A stretch of 64,000 nt of DNA from Hyalella azteca (Eukaryota > Arthropoda > Malacostraca > Amphipoda > Hyalellidae), in contig NW_025942347.1 in assembly GCF_000764305.2 (NCBI RefSeq), positions 790,596 through 854,595 on the forward strand, written 5' to 3'. Both the position numbers and the translations under genes were made by a program. The notes beneath the pieces are model-generated. The model saw nothing but the letters and a program-made list of their open reading frames with translations, ran no database searches and was not told the DNA's origin. Positions within the stretch are counted from its first letter, which is position 1. Every line of letters begins with the position of its first letter. Below, piece by piece: positions 46,505-57,453 of the stretch.

Positions 46505-46680
46505 TTTAGCGCATTTTCTCATTTATGGAAAAAATGCACTATTGTGCTCGCCATGTCCGTCCGTCCGTCTGTCTGTCTGTCTGTCCGTCTGTCCGTGACC
46601 TCATGTTTTCGTCGACGAGAAAATACGCTCTCTGTCACTCACTGCAGTGAGTACTGAGTTATATTTTTTTTTATATTTAT
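46505..46680 (-). repeat. dispersed repeat with GGAC-rich core, copy 2
   Basis: This is the reverse complement of the block at 1508-1678, with a few substitutions and a different number of tetranucleotide units (ccgt/ctgt). It keeps cactgcagtg, cgtcgacgag and tgtgctcgccatg. Both copies end beside an A/T-rich edge. Confidence 0.82.
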
Positions 46681-47073
46681 GTGAGACAATTTCTTTATTT
46701 GCATTGTTGTTGTAATATAATTACTTGGAGGCACACATGGCTAGGTAATATGAGGGTAATTTTCGTAATTTTCGTATATAAGTTTCAGGATTTTTAGGAA
46801 ATTAAAAAGAATAACTAAATAAAATTGAATTTACAGAGGTTAATTATTATTAAGTTAACTTTTAAGAAATAGATTTTACTGCGGTATTATAGCAACATGC
46901 ACGTTACGTTACGTAAAATGTTACCCAGTATTTTTTGTGTGACATTTAGTCGGCGCTCATATAATCTCCATCATGCTTGCAATGGGAGAAAATTTCGAGG
47001 GGGGAAGATTTCGATTTTCTCCCACACAGGGAGAAAATTTCGAGCCCTTTCGAGATTTATTAGTGTTCTAACT
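46681..47073. other. anonymous DNA with a short internal repeat
   Basis: gggagaaaatttcgag occurs twice (46983 and 47029), with a related inverted string gattttctccc between the copies. Confidence 0.5.
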
Positions 47074-47213
47074 TTTGAGACGACACCCAGGCGTCTCAAA
47101 TCCCAAATTTCGAGATACTCGCACGTCTTTGAGCCGAGACACTTAGGCGGCCGTAGGCGTCTCGCTTTCGGTACGGTCGATCCGAGAGGCCTTGAGACAC
47201 CCAAGTGTCTCAA
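47074..47213. repeat. cluster of three hairpins with GAGAC/GTCTC stems
   Basis: Hairpin 1: TTTGAGACG (47074-47082) with CGTCTCAAA (47092-47100). Hairpin 2: CGAGAC (47135-47140) with GTCTCG (47159-47164). Hairpin 3: TTGAGACAC (47192-47200) with GTGTCTCAA (47205-47213), loop ccaa. The block is GC-richer than its surroundings. It could be a structured RNA, a foldback remnant or a set of protein-binding palindromes. Confidence 0.8.
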
Positions 47214-47783
47214 AACAGGGGTAAATTTTCTGTAAGTGCAGGATGTCCAGTCTAATTTATTTATTTATTAGTTTAGATTTAACCTACTAACGGTATCGTT
47301 AATATTACAGTGACATTAATATTGTAAAATAGAATGTTAAATTATACATTATTAATAATTAGATCGAATCTAAGTCTAATGAGTACCTCACCTTAACGTC
47401 AATCGTTGTTCAGTGGAGTAAACTGAATATGCGAATGAATGCAGCAGTTAACATTAATTGATTTTTTATAAACACGTCTCGATGCTGCCCTATCTTGGTG
47501 TCAGGCAGACTTTATATTCAATTATTTATTACTTGCATATCATTCTTGGGTCGTGTTTATTTTATTTATTTATTTATTTATTTTTAATTTAACTTCTATT
47601 GGGATCTCACGAGTCATGTATCTTCACTAAAATTATTGTAAATACTTCCCATATTTACAGTCATAAAACATGTTCAAGAAAATTATAATGGCAGAAAATA
47701 TTGCTTCCATACTACTTCATATGAAACAATTTGATACGTCAGGGTAAATAACTCGTGCAAAACTCACTGACATTTTATAGTAA
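47214..47783. other. anonymous AT-rich DNA
   Basis: Includes a (ttta)n microsatellite near 47555-47585. No gene is recognised. Confidence 0.5.
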
Positions 47784-47949
47784 ATCATGATCATTTATTA
47801 TCAAATCATTTTATTGTATATCATTATCATTCATAGTCATATCATTTTACTGTATATCATTATCATTTATTATCATACCATTTTATTGTATATCATTATC
47901 AATTATTATCATATCATTTTATCGCATATCATTATCATTTATTATCATA
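47784..47949. repeat. 36-bp AT-rich minisatellite, about 4.6 copies
   Basis: The unit contains atcattttattgtatatcat and tatcatttattatcat. It is followed immediately by a different array. Confidence 0.9.
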
Positions 47950-48415
47950 GTTGGTAACGTATTAAAAACGCTGTTAACGTATTAGGAACGTTGGTAACGT
48001 ATTAAAAACGTTGTTAACGTATTAACAACGTTGGTAACGTATTAAAAACATTGTTAGCGTATTGAGAACGTATGTAACGTATTAAAAACTTTGTTAACGT
48101 ATTGAGAACGTTGGTAACGTATTAAAAACGTTGTTAACGTATTAGGAACGCTGGTGACGTATTAAAAACGTTGTTAACGTATTAGGAAAGCTGGTGACGT
48201 ATTAAAAACGTCGTTAACGTACTGTAAACGTTGTTGACATATTAAAAACGTTGATAACGTACTATGAACCATGTTGACGTATGAAAAACGTTGTTAACGT
48301 ATTAAGAATGTTGGTAACGTATTAAAAACGTTGTTAGGGTAACATAAACGTTGTTGACGCATTAAAAACGTTGTTAACGTACTTTGAACGTTGTTGACAT
48401 ATGAAAAACGTTGGA
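47950..48415. repeat. 20-bp minisatellite with 40-bp dimers, about 23 copies
   Basis: The basic unit gtaacgtattaaaaacgttg alternates with gttaacgtattagg-type units. Variation increases toward the right. Confidence 0.93.
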
Positions 48416-48795
48416 TGACAGGTTGAAGTTATTGATTCACCACCGCATCATTTTCAGTCATCTTTCTTGCACGCAAGTAAGATAAATATGGAGAAATATG
48501 AGGGCGAGTTGTAGCGGGCCATCTTTTAGCCGCGCTTAATTCGTTTATAAGTCGTCGCACTTCTCCCTGCAAAGAAATGTGTAGCGGGAAATATGCGCTA
48601 CAGTGTGATGTATAGAATAATTCATATGCATTGAAGAAATTCTGTGATTAATTATGAAGCCGAACTCCTGTTAAGAAATATCAAGAATAATAGCAGCAGG
48701 AAGCGCGCATATACCTCATACTTTGTAGAGATGCACACATTTTATTAAATATATATGCGATACATGCACTTCACATAGTATCGCAGAAGCTCTGG
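48416..48795. other. anonymous AT-rich DNA
   Basis: No gene or repeat is recognised. Confidence 0.5.
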
Positions 48796-49137
48796 ATACT
48801 TTACAGCGCACACTTGCAAGAAACGATGACACTTTACAGCGCACACTTGCAAGAAACGATGACACTTTACAGCGCACACTTGCAGGAGGCGATGACACTT
48901 TACAGCGCACACTTGCAAGAGGCGAGGACACGTTACAGCGCACACTTGCAAGAGGCGAGGACACAAAGAGACGATGACACTTTACAGCGCACACTTGCAA
49001 GAGGCGATGACACTTTACAGCGCACACTTGCAGGAGGAGATGACACTTTACAGCGCACACTTGCAAGAAGTGATGACACTTTACAGCGCACACTTGCAAG
49101 AGGCGATGACACTTTACATCGCGCAGATACTTTACAG
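48796..49137. repeat. 33-bp minisatellite, about 10 copies
   Basis: The unit begins acactttacagcgcacactt and ends gcaagaggcgatg. Copies vary in gaaacg/gaggcg, and one contains an extra aaagag. With a 33-bp unit, frames on both strands remain open. Confidence 0.94.
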
Positions 49138-49373
49138 CAGCGCAAGGTGTCTCGTAAAGATTCAAATGAGCATGAGAAGAATAAGCTAAGTAAGGATTAA
49201 CAGAAATGAAAATGCATGCATTTAGATGGTCAACACGAAAGAATTATATTATCAAGGGGAAGGCGTTCGCTAAATATTCTATATCCTATATGAACGGTAG
49301 TGAAGAGCAGCAGTTGGAGCGACGAGAGATTTTACTGTGGTACAGATACTGTAACTATAATAACTAATGTAAA

Positions 49374-49601
49374 ATGATTCTAAATAAAAATTCCGATAGT
49401 ATAATTATAAATAATAATCCCGAAAGTGTAGGTATAAATAATAATTCCGATAGCGTAATTTTACATAATAATACCGACAATGTAATTATAAATAATAATC
49501 CCGAAAGTGTAATTATAAATAATAATCCCGATAGCGTAATTATGAATAATAAAACCGATAATGTAATTAAAAATAAAAATCCCTATGATAATGGGCACTG
49601 A
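49374..49601 (+). repeat. 27-bp minisatellite, about 8 copies, open as an Asn-rich frame
   Basis: The unit contains gtaattataaataataatc and ccgaaagt. The plus-strand frame from ATG 49374 to a stop at 49601 reads a 9-residue repeat (INNNPESVI-like). Units follow the order PES, SDS/PDS, TDN twice, an 81-bp higher-order period. No signal peptide, domain or expression signal is visible, so I treat it as a repeat and not a gene. Confidence 0.88.
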
Positions 49602-50413
49602 GTATTTGGAGTATTATTACTGAGGGACTATAATTATTATTATAAATAATAATACTCCTTATCAGGCGGGTACGTGTGGGGAGAGCACTAACGTTGTCAT
49701 GCAATTATCAATTATCGAAGGATGATCTAACATTTATAAATGACTAAGAGTGCAATAAACATTTACATGTGCAGCGTGAAAAGCCGGAAAATTTGATGAC
49801 TTAATCCAAAAGCTATGGTGGGAGCTGGCTGCTTTGAATGCATTAATATGGTCAATATACAGCTATTCTAATCAAATTAAACGCTGTAAATTTGTTTAAA
49901 TAAACCCCAAAACAGATCCGAATATTCTCTTTTATTTGGTCACTTCAGATCCACCATTTAAAACTGCGATTAAATTAAATTTTCATTAACTTTATCCCAG
50001 AAGTTGGAATTCTTGATCAGTTAGTTGCCCGCACTTCTTTACTTTAATAAACTTTTAGTAATATTACGTTTCCTTATTGTCACTCCTGAACTCTTGAAGC
50101 TTTTGAAGAAGGTGCTTGTGAAGTGTCATGGCCGCGGCCGCAATATCGCCTAACTTGCCTAACATTGCGCCTCTCAAGTATAATTGCATTTAAATGATGC
50201 TACCACATCCCGCGGTTGGCGACAGGGACAAATGCTATATATTATATAGTATCAACGTAATTTAATTGGCATAACGACAACTGAAGATATTCTGCCTATT
50301 CTGGTATTTGGTGGACCCATCTTTGCGTATATATTAAAATTTTCTCCTAAAATTTCCTTGCAATATTCGTGTCTTTGGACTAAAAAATGAAGTCGGACGT
50401 TTCATTTGCAGGA
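49602..50413. other. anonymous AT-rich DNA
   Basis: No gene or array is recognised. Confidence 0.5.
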
Positions 50414-50690
50414 ACAGGATTGGAAATAACATGCACCACAATTTCTTTGCATCACAATTTCTACACATAGTTCATCAAAAATTCTACACATTGCGCATCA
50501 AAATCAAATACTACAAATCGAATATCACAATTATACATTCGAACAGGATTGGAAATAACATGCATCACAATTTCTTCACATCACGCATCAAAATTTCTAC
50601 AAGTAGTGCATCAAAAATTCTACACATTGCGCATCAAAATCGAATTCTACAATTAGCGTATCACAATTTTTCCAAATCATGCAACAAAGT
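50414..50690. repeat. 130-bp tandem duplication with about 20-bp subunits
   Basis: aggattggaaataacatgca occurs at 50414 and 50544. Inside each copy gcatcacaatttctacaca-like subunits recur. Confidence 0.85.
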
Positions 50691-50774
50691 TTTTCCGCAA
50701 AAATAATAAGTTAAACGAGGGAAATAGAGGAAAACGTAATTTAATTTATCAAAAACATCATGCTAGTTTGAAGT

Positions 50775-51735
50775 AAACGTGGCGTTTATGAACGATCTGC
50801 CAGCAGCTGTGTCAAGCGTGAGCTCCAGTGTTCAATGACGATAAAAAAATTTATTATGCGGTATACAAGCTAGAGTATATAATGAAGATTATCCCATCTG
50901 AGTGTAGCTGCAAGATAATCGTGAAAGTTTAGTCCGCCGGGCTGATAAATAGCAGCGATGTTTTGATGCTAAAAAGCGTAAAATTATTTTCCACCTTTAA
51001 AATAATGATGAACAACAAGCTTACGTTATGCGAAGACGTGGAAGCAAAGCTGAAGCGATGTTGAAAAGTGGAGAGATTCGGGAAATCGTGTCCACAAGGG
51101 GTTGAAGTTTCCAAATGTTGCTCAATAGTTCACAAGCAAGTTAATAAAGCAAATGAACGACTAAGGCTGATTATATCTAGTCCCAAACCTAGAGTTTGGA
51201 AACGCCGTGTGGTCACCGATGCTTGAAAAAGGACAAAAATTTAATAGAGAGTGTTCAAAGACGTGCAACAAGAATAATTCCAGGCTTGAATGGACAAGTC
51301 CTATAAAGAAAGATTACAGATTATCGTCGACAAAGCTCTGTTGTCGACGTCTGCGTGGGGACAGCATTGAAGTATACAAGTACACTCACGGTTTATACAA
51401 GGTCCCCGAAGGATTACTAGAATTTGAAACAAGAACCAACACCAGGGGTCACGGCTATAAACTAAAAAAAACTGCGCTGAAACTTCTCCACGCGACAAAA
51501 TTTCTTCTCGCTTCGAATCACCGACATGTGGAACAGCCTCCCCGATGACATCGTTGGCGCTCCAAGTATGTACGCGTTCAAGCACAGACTAGATAAAGCT
51601 ATGGAAAAATATATGTTAAGACTTGAAAGCCTAGCACCATATCAAACCCGGTGGAAGTCTAGTAGCTATTTCAAACTATCGTACGTTTGGAAAAGATCCG
51701 GTCGAAGGACCTGTTTTTAGATCTCCTATGTGGAC
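50775..51735 (+). mobile_element. degenerate LINE copy (Jockey/CR1-type)
   Basis: Readable in pieces across frames: FMNDLPAAVSS (from 50789; same as FINDLPEAVSS in the 37.5-kb copy), then a decayed YADD region, the post-polymerase region with LEFGNAVWSPMLEK (about 51189-51230), RRLRGDSIEVYKYTHGLYK (from about 51342), LLEFETRTNTRGHGYKLK, and MWNSLPDDIVGAPSMYAFK (from 51526). Many frameshifts and stops are present. It covers what is deleted in the 37.4-38.2 kb copy. The 3' tail beyond 51700 is diverged. Confidence 0.88.
51207..51720 (+). pseudogene. LINE ORF2 C-terminal region, frameshifted
   Basis: Two overlapping frames (51207-51548 and 51526-51720) together cover the conserved tail of the LINE second open reading frame. 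RLRGDSIEVYKYTHGLY, the TRTNTRGHGYKLKK segment and MWNSLPDDIVGAP are the landmarks. At least two frame changes separate them. The region has no catalytic residues of its own; the reverse transcriptase upstream is decayed. Confidence 0.87.
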
Positions 51736-52035
51736 AAGTTAAAAAAATAAAAAAAGTTTCATGGAATTTGCGCGAATATATTCGCTAATAATCTTTATTT
51801 GAGAATCCACAGGATAAACTTTCGAAGGTTTTCGAAGGCAAGAGAATAAGAAGTGAAGAAGCAGTGGAGCAACTGCAACCAGAAAAAAAAATCAAACTGA
51901 TTAACTGACAAACGTAGGATGAGTATGCTTAATTTGATCATATTCTGTATTCCAATTTATCGGCATATGATTAGACAGTGAACTTAATTCCCAGTATTAA
52001 GCTTGCTACACTAAATACGGCAGCAGCAAACAGAA
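51736..52035. other. anonymous AT-rich DNA
   Basis: Nothing is recognised between LINE copy and microsatellite. Confidence 0.5.
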
Positions 52036-52155
52036 GTTATGTTATGTTATGTTATGTTATGTTATGTTATGTTATGTTATGTTATGTTATGTTATGTTAT
52101 GTTATGTTATGTTATGTTATGTTATGTTATGTCATGTTAAGTTATGTTAAGTTAT
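52036..52155. repeat. 5-bp microsatellite (gttat)n, about 23 units
   Basis: A nearly perfect run with gtcat and gttaa variants at the right end. It lies immediately before another LINE fragment. It is not a known telomere repeat. Confidence 0.96.
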
Positions 52156-52159
52156 ACGT

Positions 52160-52525
52160 TCTTCCGCGTACTACGACGCCGAAGAGATGAACTGTTGCTT
52201 GTCAGACTCTTGCCCGCATCTGAGTTTGATAACGTTGCGTGGTTGCCTAAACTTGAAGAGGACAACATTATGGTAGAGAATAAGTAAAGGATCAAGGGAT
52301 AATTCCGGACTCAAAGTGCAAGGCTTCCAAATAAATACTAGAACTGATGAATATTTCAAGCTTGTGTTATGTTGAAGTCTCCATAGCGGCCTTAAAAAAG
52401 CGTATTGTGATATTCAAGTAATATATAAAGTTCCCGAAGGTCTGCTCAAACACGAAACATAAAAAAACACTGAGGGGAAACTGTAACTTGAAACAACATT
52501 TCTTCTCATTTCATGTCACGGACCA
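52160..52525 (+). mobile_element. decayed LINE fragment (same family)
   Basis: EFDNVAWLPKLEEDN (about 52221-52265) corresponds to LEFGNAVWSPMLEKD of the copy at 50.8-51.7 kb. YKVPEGLLKHET-like sequence (about 52425-52460) corresponds to YKVPEGLLEFET. Stops and frameshifts are frequent. Confidence 0.78.
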
Positions 52526-52542
52526 AGCCTCTTGCTGTTGTG

Positions 52543-52712
52543 GCACTAAGTCTGCTCGAGCTTCACTAGCTCTCCACATTGCCCTATCGCGTTACTAAGT
52601 CTGCTCGAGCTTCACTAGCTCTCCACATTGCCCTATCGTGTCACTAAGTCTGCTCGAGGTTCAATAGCTCTCCACATTGCCCTATCGTGTCACTAAGCCT
52701 GCTCGAGCTTCA
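52543..52712. repeat. 49-bp minisatellite, about 3.4 copies
   Basis: Units start actaagtctgctcgagcttc at 52545 and 52594 and end ctccacattgccctatcgtg-like. Few differences exist between copies. Confidence 0.93.
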
Positions 52713-53334
52713 CCCCAATGACCTTTTGCTCCTTCTGTTGACCGACGTCCTCGTTTGCGTCAAGGATATTTACGGGAGCTTTTCATTGGGGGAGTCGTCT
52801 GGAAAGCTGCCACCATGTACGGTTCCATCTAAACAGCGCTTCATGTCTCCTCGCCTGTGAAGGGAACATCTTCATACTGCAGTGCGTGCTGGTATCATTG
52901 GTATCTTTCAGTCATTACCTCCGCATCAACTAAAAAATAAAAATAATAGTTAACTAGCATTTCTAAGGATTATACTGAATTTTACTCAGAAAATAGAAAC
53001 TGCATATTTTTAGCCAGCCAGTAAGTAGTGACAATTGTGACGCAGCTCGTTCTGAGGCATATAGTAGCAGAAATTTTTGAAGACCTGTACATTTATTTGA
53101 CACGTGCTTCGAAAATTTTTGTCTGTAACTATGCGTGACTAGGATGATGTTATTTACTCCTACGAAATGTTAATGTTTGTCATTATTTAAACTTGTCACA
53201 TAAGCTTTGCATTCCTCGAACACATTTAATTATACAGGACTATCACAGGCTGCTACGCGCATCACAATACTTCAAGGCCCTCTTTGATCCCACAGCGGTC
53301 CTGAAGAGTTGTACCACTCAACCTCCTTAAAATT
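52713..53334. other. anonymous DNA
   Basis: No gene or array is recognised. Confidence 0.5.
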
Positions 53335-53590
53335 ATTGCACCATGATGCCTATTAAAATATTGTACCCAAAAACCCCTTTGGTATGTTGTTCTCCCCTCA
53401 ATATATTCACCAAGGTAGCATCCATTAAAATTTTGTACCTAAAAAGCCCCGCAAAAATGTTGTATTTGTGAACCTCAAAAACGGCGCATCGAGGAACCAT
53501 TTAGAATATTATACGCTGGAAACCCTTAGAATATTAAATAAAGAAATCTTCTTAAAATATCATATTTAGGGACCAAGTTGACATTACACC
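53335..53590. repeat. degenerate repeat of ttaaaatattgtacc phrases
   Basis: attaaaattttgtacc-like strings recur with irregular spacing. This is an old or decaying array. Confidence 0.5.
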
Positions 53591-53734
53591 AAATAACCTT
53601 ATTTAAGGAAATGAAGAGCGGCCGCAAGGGCTTGGTCGTAAAGTCAACGACCGGCGCTTGTGGTCGGGATTAATTTCCTCTAGGCACGGACCAGCGGCGG
53701 GTCTCGAGGTGAAACATTTTAGAGTGATTGTTTA

Positions 53735-53850
53735 TATGTTGCGGCATAAAATAGCTATGGATGTCTATGATAAAAAGCAATGACTATCTATGTTACAGCC
53801 TAAAATAGGTCAATGGCCATCTATGTTACAGCCTAACTAAGTCAATGATA
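53735..53850. repeat. degenerate repeat of about 40-45 bp, 2.5 copies
   Basis: atctatgttacagcctaa occurs twice, with a weaker earlier copy (gttgcggcataaaatagc). Confidence 0.6.
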
Positions 53851-56192
53851 TTCCAGCTTACCTCGAAAGTAAACTTTTCATGACACTTTTGGCTTGTTGA
53901 CTTCTCCTTTGCGTATTTTTTCTCGTGAGCCAATAACCATCAATCATTGGCCGCTCATATTCCATGCTTCATCTGAATATTAAATTAAGAATTTCAAGCA
54001 AATTTTGAAAGAATTGCTGCTAACATATTCAGCATAGCGTTACAAATTGGCCAGTATTATGAGAACATCACATATACCTCTTTCATTATCTCATGAAATT
54101 AACAAAAATAATTCCAACTATCGCATGCAATGAAAAGAAAATTGATGTTGTGACTAAATCAATTGAAAAAATTAATTAAAATAGAATTATATTTGAATCT
54201 ACAGAGAAGATGCGGCACAAGGAACCTTATAAAGAACCTCGTTTGAAACGTCTTATATTAATGAAATGATCTACAAAACTACTACATCATTTGCACTAAT
54301 AACACTTATTTATTATTATTATAACGATATTATAATTATTATCATTATTACTATTTTTATTATGATATTATTATTATAACACCACGCATAAATACATTTA
54401 AAAATCTTACAAATCAAACCAAGCACAAAAACTTTTTTGGAACACTGGATTTCGGACGTTACTTGTGAAAGTTTAACATACTGTAAAGGTTAGAATATTA
54501 TAACCGTCAAGCGTGAGTCGATGATAAGGCAAACATCTCTCAATCAGAGAAATGATGTGACTTTGTCCGTTTATTGATACGCTTTTTGGCCTTTTGTGGG
54601 TCATCTTGTCATAGTTACGCTCGGCAAAAAGATATGTCAGGTCAATGGTGTAGAAAGACGCTGCAAGAGAAAGAAAGAAGCTGCTGTATAAAGTGTGTCG
54701 CAACTTAGACAACTATTTTATTATTTTGTGTCGCAAAAAGTGTGTCGCAACTATTAACTATTTTATTATTTTTTTATCGTTGGCAGAAGTGTTTAATGCG
54801 TCGTGCTTTACATTTTCATTTCATTCATAATGCGGCATAAGCTTCATTGAATGCGCAGAAGTGTTGATAGCAGCGAGATGAATGCATGTGCTGCCGGTAC
54901 ATACAATATGCATTGCATGGCTAACGACCTTGCACTCATAAAAATGAGTGATATTCTGCCCAAATTGCGATGCACTCTTTATTGAGTCTTTCTGAACCAG
55001 TTTGGCCCGGCATTATAAGGGCGACCAGTTCAACATCCGCTCTCTGCTCGGGGAGCGGGTAAGAACAGGGTGTCAATATCTGGATGACTTGACCCATTGA
55101 TTCTGCTGAGTGTTTATAAACCAAAACAAAAATACGAAAGCGATACGGAAAAACGGAGCTGAGCTTGTATATTAATATAGGAGGGAAACTGAAAAAAGCT
55201 TATTATCGTTTATATTTATATATATTAGCCAGTCTTAAATCTGTGAAATAGGGAAAGTACAATTCCGGCAACAGGCCTATAAATATACAGGCCTATTCTT
55301 CAACGCCGAAGAAACTATAATACTATTATACTACTATTTGTAAAAATGATCAAATAGTTATCATGTATTAATTTTTATGCAATGAGGAAGAGTTATATAT
55401 AATAAGGACGTCACACGTGACGAGAATAGTTGTACTAAATATTAAAGTTGTACAATCAACGGAAGGCGTGCGATTATAAAATTCAAAATATCCGAAGATT
55501 TGAAAGTTTTATATGTATGGGGAACTGAAATGACCTAAGGGACGGTGAGAATAAAATGTTATCTTCTAATATTGGCAAGTGAGCGACAATGTTAAGAAGG
55601 AAGAACAAAAGAACATTTTTAAATTACAAAATTTTATCGTCATGCGGAAAATGAAGCTGGAAATGTTACTGACACAATACATAAGATTCATTAAAAAGTA
55701 TCAGAAATTAATGAAACAATGAAATTTATATAACATTAATATTCAGTGCCCAGCAAAACTGTTATTGCATCAGTTACTGCCAGCACTCCACAGTTACTGC
55801 GTCATTCACAACTGTAATCGCCGATTGCTTGGCCAGCGTTCAGACTGCAATCACTGTTCGGATCTAACAATCCCTGCGCTGCCTAAAACTGCTCCGTCAA
55901 TCACAGAGCAATCACGCTGACAATCACGCTTGTCCGGCTGCCCATCTGCCCGCGGACACTTCGGCAAAACTACAATTGGAGAAAATTAAAAAAAAAACAA
56001 TTCGAAAAAAATGAAACATGGAATTTAGCAGGCATGGCCAGCGAAATGGAACTGGCAAGGTGGTGAGGCTTGGGCGGGGGTAGGTTCAGGTGATGACGTG
56101 AAAATAAGAGTTAATAACTAGCGAATTTTTGAGTTCAGGCATTAATGAACATCTCTGCATGAAAGGATGGCGAATGATGGATGAGGTGATGA
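53851..56192. other. anonymous AT-rich DNA with small repeats
   Basis: Contains a (tta/att)n microsatellite (54299-54380) and a diverged duplication of gtgtcgcaact plus aactattttattatt (54685-54770). A weak repeat of ccag/ttactgc phrases occurs at 55745-55960. A LINE tail is listed separately. No gene is recognised. Confidence 0.45.
55262..55330 (+). mobile_element. LINE/SINE-type 3' tail remnant
   Basis: ccggcaacaggcctat and attcttcaacgccga match the 3' tail of the window's LINE family, with an extra segment inside the loop (aggcct repeated). A tacta/ctatt-type tail follows. Confidence 0.65.
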
Positions 56193-56336
56193 GGATGGTT
56201 GAAGGGATGGTTGAAGGGATGGTTGAAGGGATGGTTGAAGGGATGGTTGAAGGGATGGTTGAAGGGATGGTTGAAGGGATTGTTGAAGGGATGGTTGAAG
56301 GGATGGTTGAAGGGATGTTTGAAGGGATGGTTGAGG
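56193..56336. repeat. 12-bp minisatellite, 12 copies
   Basis: The unit is gggatggttgaa, almost perfect with two single-base variants. The plus-strand frame 56129-56464 runs through it as a GMVE repeat; its flanks show no known domain. Confidence 0.95.
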
Positions 56337-56604
56337 TGAATTTGAAAAATATGAATTATATTTTAGAACACGTGACTCGGCCTGGCCCGCTAATTAATGA
56401 GCATCCACTAATGTCGAGGTTTGGAAGGCTAAGTTTTAAGGCAGTAATTACAATTATGAACTAACATCATCCTCCTCTCAACCCCCTCCTTCCCGTCACA
56501 CACGTAGGCCTGTTTTTTTTTCGGGGAAATATGCAGGCTTGCCAGTGTAACAGTCAAATACTAAACGTCACTAATTATCATGGCACGTTGGGCCTGCGTA
56601 TAAA
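56337..56604. other. short anonymous spacer
   Basis: No gene or repeat is recognised. Confidence 0.5.
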
Positions 56605-57100
56605 ATCACTTAGCCAAAAACGGCGGTAAATAGTGTCATTTCAGCCAATAACGGTGGTAAATAGTGTCACTTCAGCCAATAACGGCGGTAAATAGTGTCA
56701 CTTCAGCCAATAACGGCGGTAAATAGTGTCACTTCAGCCAATAACGGCGGTAAATAGTGTCACTTCAGCCAATAACGGCGGTAAGTAGTGTCACTTCAGC
56801 CAATAACGGCGGTAAATAGCGTCACTTCAGCCAATAACGGCGGTAAGTAGTGTCACTTCAGCCAATAACGGCGGTAAATAGCGTCACTTCAGCCAATAAC
56901 GGCGGTAAGTAGTGTCACTTCAGCCAATAACGGCGGTAAATAGCGTCACTTCAGCCAATAACGGCGGTAAGTAGTGTCACTTCAGCCAATAACGTCGGTA
57001 AATAGCGTCACTTCAGCCAATAACGGCGGCAAGTAGTGTCACTTCAGCCAATAACGGCGGTAAATAGCGTCACTTCAGCCAATAACGGCGGTAAATAGTG
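56605..57100. repeat. 31-bp minisatellite evolving into a 62-bp dimer, 16 copies
   Basis: All units contain cttcagccaataacggcggt. The first four units read taaatagtgtc. From the fifth to about the fourteenth, taagtagtgtc alternates with taaatagcgtc, making a 62-bp higher-order unit. Confidence 0.96.
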
Positions 57101-57399
57101 GAATTTGGAAGTTGTGCTGACCGCCACTGCTGACCGCATGTACAAGCAACATTCTCAACTGCACAAATAAACTTTCTGTAGCAAAGAAAAACTTAATATT
57201 AAGAGTTATACGTGTGAGCAAGCTGGGGCGCTAATACATAGTAACATCTAATGATCTTACTTCTAAGCCACTTCTTACTTCTTCTAATGTTCAAGCCGCG
57301 AGTTGTTGACAATTAAATATGCACCTCCCAATCCACAAAGTCGCGGAATGAAACCAAAATTCATTTCTAATCATGAACAATATACGAGTAGTTTGTATT
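57101..57399. other. short anonymous spacer
   Basis: Nothing is recognised. Confidence 0.5.
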
Positions 57400-57453
57400 G
57401 AACAGGCCATGGGCCTATTTCTTCAACGCCGACACTTCTATTCTATTCTATTA
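57400..57453 (+). mobile_element. very short LINE 3' tail insertion
   Basis: gaacaggccatgggcctatt, cttcaacgccgacacttc and a ttctattctatt tail equal the last bases of the LINE copies at 35.0 and 38.1 kb. It is an extreme 5' truncation. Confidence 0.8.

Noticed and set aside
52036..52155. (gttat)n run as interstitial telomere repeat
   Set aside because: The unit does not match TTAGG, TTAGGG or other known telomere repeats; it is a simple microsatellite.
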